Shown here one piece after another: positions 62,147-64,000 of a DNA stretch of 64,000 bases. Position 1 is the stretch's first letter. The number at the start of each line of letters is the position of its first letter. This stretch comes from Promicromonospora umidemergens (lineage in GTDB: Bacteria > Actinomycetota > Actinomycetes > Actinomycetales > Cellulomonadaceae). The DNA lies in assembly GCF_024171995.1 (NCBI RefSeq), contig NZ_JAMTCT010000003.1, forward strand, positions 124,001 to 188,000, in the 5' to 3' direction. Below the pieces are notes generated by a model. That model was not told where the DNA came from. It was given only the letters and a program-made list of their open reading frames with translations, and did not search any database. Position numbers and translations under genes: made by a program.

Positions 62147-63321
62147 CCGGCATCGTCGGCGCGGTCCTCGAGGCCTGGGACGAGCTACGGATCCACCGGG
62201 TGCGGGTGCTCCTGGCGCTGATCGGCGTCGCCTGCGCCGTCACCGCGATCACCGGCATCACGGCGGCCGTGACCATGGTCGGTCAGGCCATGCAGGAGGA
62301 GACCGAGCGTATGTCCGGCCGGGACACCACCCTCCAGGCCTGGTCCATGGGCAGCGGGAACATGTCGCCCGCCGAGGTGGACGCCGCGGTCGACGGAGTC
62401 ACCGAGCGGCACGACATCTCGTACCACTCCGTGCAGGCGACGGCCGACCTGAAGGTCCGTGGCGCCCAGCCCGGTGACTACGTCGAGTGGTCGGCCGTCG
62501 ACGTCGACCACGAGACCATCACCCGCCAGGGCATGGAGGAGGGCCGCTGGTTCAGCGACACCGACACCGAGCGGCTGGCTCCCGTGCTCGTGGTCAACCA
62601 GGCCTTCCTGGACACGTACGCCGACGGCGCCTCCGCCACGACGCACCCGACGGTCGTGATCGAAGGCGAGACGCCGGTCGCCGCCACCGTGATCGGCGAG
62701 ATACCCGTGCAGTGGAACGACGAGGGGCCGCGTGCCCTGCTGCTGTTCGACCAGGCGATGCACTGGTTCCCGGACCGGGTCATGGCCGACGCGTACCGGT
62801 TCTGGGTGCCGCCGGAGCTCGCCGAGGAGTTCGCCGCGGTGCTGCCTCGCGACCTGGCGGCGGCCGGCGTGCCGTTCGACGTGCAGCCGCCGCAGGAGGA
62901 CCCGCTGGTGATCGACCGCGTGCTGCAGTACCTCGTGCTCGGCGTGGGCGGGTTCGCGCTGCTGCTGGGCGGGCTCGGCCTGCTCAACATCGCGCTCGTC
63001 ACGGTGCGCTACCGGATCCGGGAGATCGGCATCCGCCGGTCGTTCGGGGCGACGAGCGGCCGCGTGTTCTTCGGCGTCCTCATGGAGTCGGTGGTCGCGA
63101 CCACCGTCGCAGGCGTGGTCGGGGTGGTGATCGCCGTGGCGATCATCAAGAACATCCCGATCGACCGCATCTTCGGCCGGCCGATCGACGACCTGCCGGG
63201 CTTCCCGTTCGACGCCGCGCTGGTGGGCATGGCGTGCGCGATCGGCATCGGTGCCCTGGCGGGCCTGATCCCGGCGATCTACGCGGTCCGCGTCAAGGTC
63301 ATCGACGCGATCCGCTACTGA
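62143..63321 (+). CDS. ABC transporter permease (MacB type)
   Basis: A 392-residue FtsX/MacB-like permease: one N-terminal helix (VLLALIGVACAVTAITGI), a large extracytoplasmic domain, then three helices near 260-385 with the family motif RYRIREIGIRRSFGAT. The substrate may be a peptide, drug or lipid. Confidence 0.92.
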   Translation: MTGIVGAVLEAWDELRIHRVRVLLALIGVACAVTAITGITAAVTMVGQAMQEETERMSGRDTTLQAWSMGSGNMSPAEVDAAVDGVTERHDISYHSVQATADLKVRGAQPGDYVEWSAVDVDHETITRQGMEEGRWFSDTDTERLAPVLVVNQAFLDTYADGASATTHPTVVIEGETPVAATVIGEIPVQWNDEGPRALLLFDQAMHWFPDRVMADAYRFWVPPELAEEFAAVLPRDLAAAGVPFDVQPPQEDPLVIDRVLQYLVLGVGGFALLLGGLGLLNIALVTVRYRIREIGIRRSFGATSGRVFFGVLMESVVATTVAGVVGVVIAVAIIKNIPIDRIFGRPIDDLPGFPFDAALVGMACAIGIGALAGLIPAIYAVRVKVIDAIRY

Positions 63322-63364
63322 CGGCGGGCGTGGCCGGCCGGCGGCCAGGGCTGCGCCCGCCAGT

Positions 63365-63432
63365 CCCCTTCGAGACCTACGTTTCTTCGCTTTGGGCAGG
63401 CTGAAAGCGAAGGAACGTAGGTCTCGAAGGGG
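63365..63432. terminator. 29-bp-arm hairpin between convergent genes
   Basis: Arms 63365-63393 and 63404-63432 pair over 29 positions with one G-U wobble around a ten-base loop. It lies between the permease stop and the exonuclease stop. The arm sequence differs from the other long hairpins. Confidence 0.8.
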
Positions 63433-63454
63433 AGCTGACGGGCGGGCGGCCCGT

Positions 63455-64000
63455 CTACGGCTCGTAGGTGGCCACTACCGGGGCGTGGTCGCTCCAGCGC
63501 TCGGCGTAGGTGGGGGCGCGGTCGACCTCGACCTTGCGGCACGCACCCGCGAGGGCCCGGTTGGCGAGCTGGTAGTCGATACGCCAGCCGGCGTCGTTGT
63601 CGTACGCCTTGCCGCGCCAGGACCACCACGTGTACGGGCCGGGTCCGTCGCCGGCGTGTGCGCGCCCGAGGTCGGTCCAGCCGAGCTCGTCGAGCCAGTG
63701 CGTCACGTACGCGCGCTCCTCGGGCAGGAAGCCGGCGCTCTTCAGGTTGCCCTTCCAGTTCTTCATGTCAACGTTCTGATGGGCGATGTTGAGGTCGCCG
63801 GCCACGACCGCGGGAGCCTCCGCAGCGGAGAGCTCTGCCAGGCGCGCCGACACCTTCTTCAGGTAGGCGTACTTGGCCACCATCGTGTGCTCCTCGCCCG
63901 GCTTGGTCGACCCGGAGTGGAGGTAGGCGGAGACGGCGGTGAGCGTGCCGCCGTCGGGCAGCTGGATGTCCGCCTCGACCCAGCGGCCGGTGTCAGGGCC
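63455..64000 (-). CDS. xth: exodeoxyribonuclease III (3' part, cut by window end)
   Basis: The C-terminal ~181 residues of an ExoIII/AP-endonuclease-fold protein, open at the right edge. Motifs GDLNIAHQNVDMKNWKGN, TWWSWRGKAYDNDAGWRIDY and ERWSDHAPVVATYE hold metal and catalytic residues. It acts in base-excision repair. The true start lies outside the window. Confidence 0.9.
   Translation of the reverse strand, partial: GPDTGRWVEADIQLPDGGTLTAVSAYLHSGSTKPGEEHTMVAKYAYLKKVSARLAELSAAEAPAVVAGDLNIAHQNVDMKNWKGNLKSAGFLPEERAYVTHWLDELGWTDLGRAHAGDGPGPYTWWSWRGKAYDNDAGWRIDYQLANRALAGACRKVEVDRAPTYAERWSDHAPVVATYEP

Overview
The window is very GC-rich DNA with short gaps, frequent GTG starts and several probably leaderless genes. 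It carries WhiB7, mycoredoxin, the AdnA/AdnB helicase-nuclease pair, F420-type oxidoreductases and DUF3107/DUF3152/DUF2342 proteins. It is therefore actinobacterial chromosome, most likely Micrococcales near Promicromonosporaceae/Cellulomonadaceae (inference from gene content; no rRNA is present). No phage, insertion sequence or CRISPR array was seen.

Region 1 (0.1-7.4 kb) is a seven-gene minus-strand run: an SDR, two near-duplicate F420/NADP-reductase-like proteins either side of an LLM-class (F420-type) oxidoreductase, an NmrA-like protein, a third reductase-like protein and an epoxide hydrolase. A divergent LysR regulator heads it, which suggests an inducible small-molecule or xenobiotic pathway. 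Initiator tRNA-fMet and a lone nicotianamine synthase follow (7.6-8.6 kb).

Region 2 (8.7-35.4 kb) is a conserved actinobacterial core that, from memory, matches the M. tuberculosis Rv3193c-Rv3211 order: UPF0182, PDZ/Lon-like protease, DUF2342, ThiF-like protein, whiB7, uvrD2, mycoredoxin, nudC, adnB, adnA, DUF3152, DUF3107 and a DEAD-box helicase. Local insertions are a YgjP-like metallopeptidase, an MFS transporter, a PadR/HAAS pair and a phosphotransferase-like protein. The whiB7 leader shows a promoter, an upstream ORF and an attenuator.

Region 3 (35.4-45.3 kb) holds housekeeping genes: DUF1905, PHP phosphoesterase, alpha/beta hydrolase, Xaa-Pro aminopeptidase, then a cluster resembling Rv1229c-Rv1233c (stress-type membrane protein, soluble MgtE/CBS protein, DUF1003 and Mrp). 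Region 4 (45.4-50.7 kb) is a choline-to-glycine-betaine operon, betT-betB-betA.

Region 5 (50.7-56.4 kb) is accessory and the most interesting: a hipBA toxin-antitoxin module with three evenly spaced operators, a Ro60-type TROVE protein with an adjacent Y RNA gene whose fold is a circularly permuted tRNA, and a Fic protein with its own palindromic promoter. Region 6 (56.7-64 kb) has a GH42 beta-galactosidase with galactokinase, a three-gene ABC efflux operon (adaptor, ATPase, permease) and the 3' part of an exonuclease III gene running off the window.

Several intergenic regions carry unusually long stem-loops (arms of 16-32 bp). Two of these, at 35.4 and 39.3 kb, are homologous to each other and differ only by changes that preserve pairing in the arms, plus the loop.
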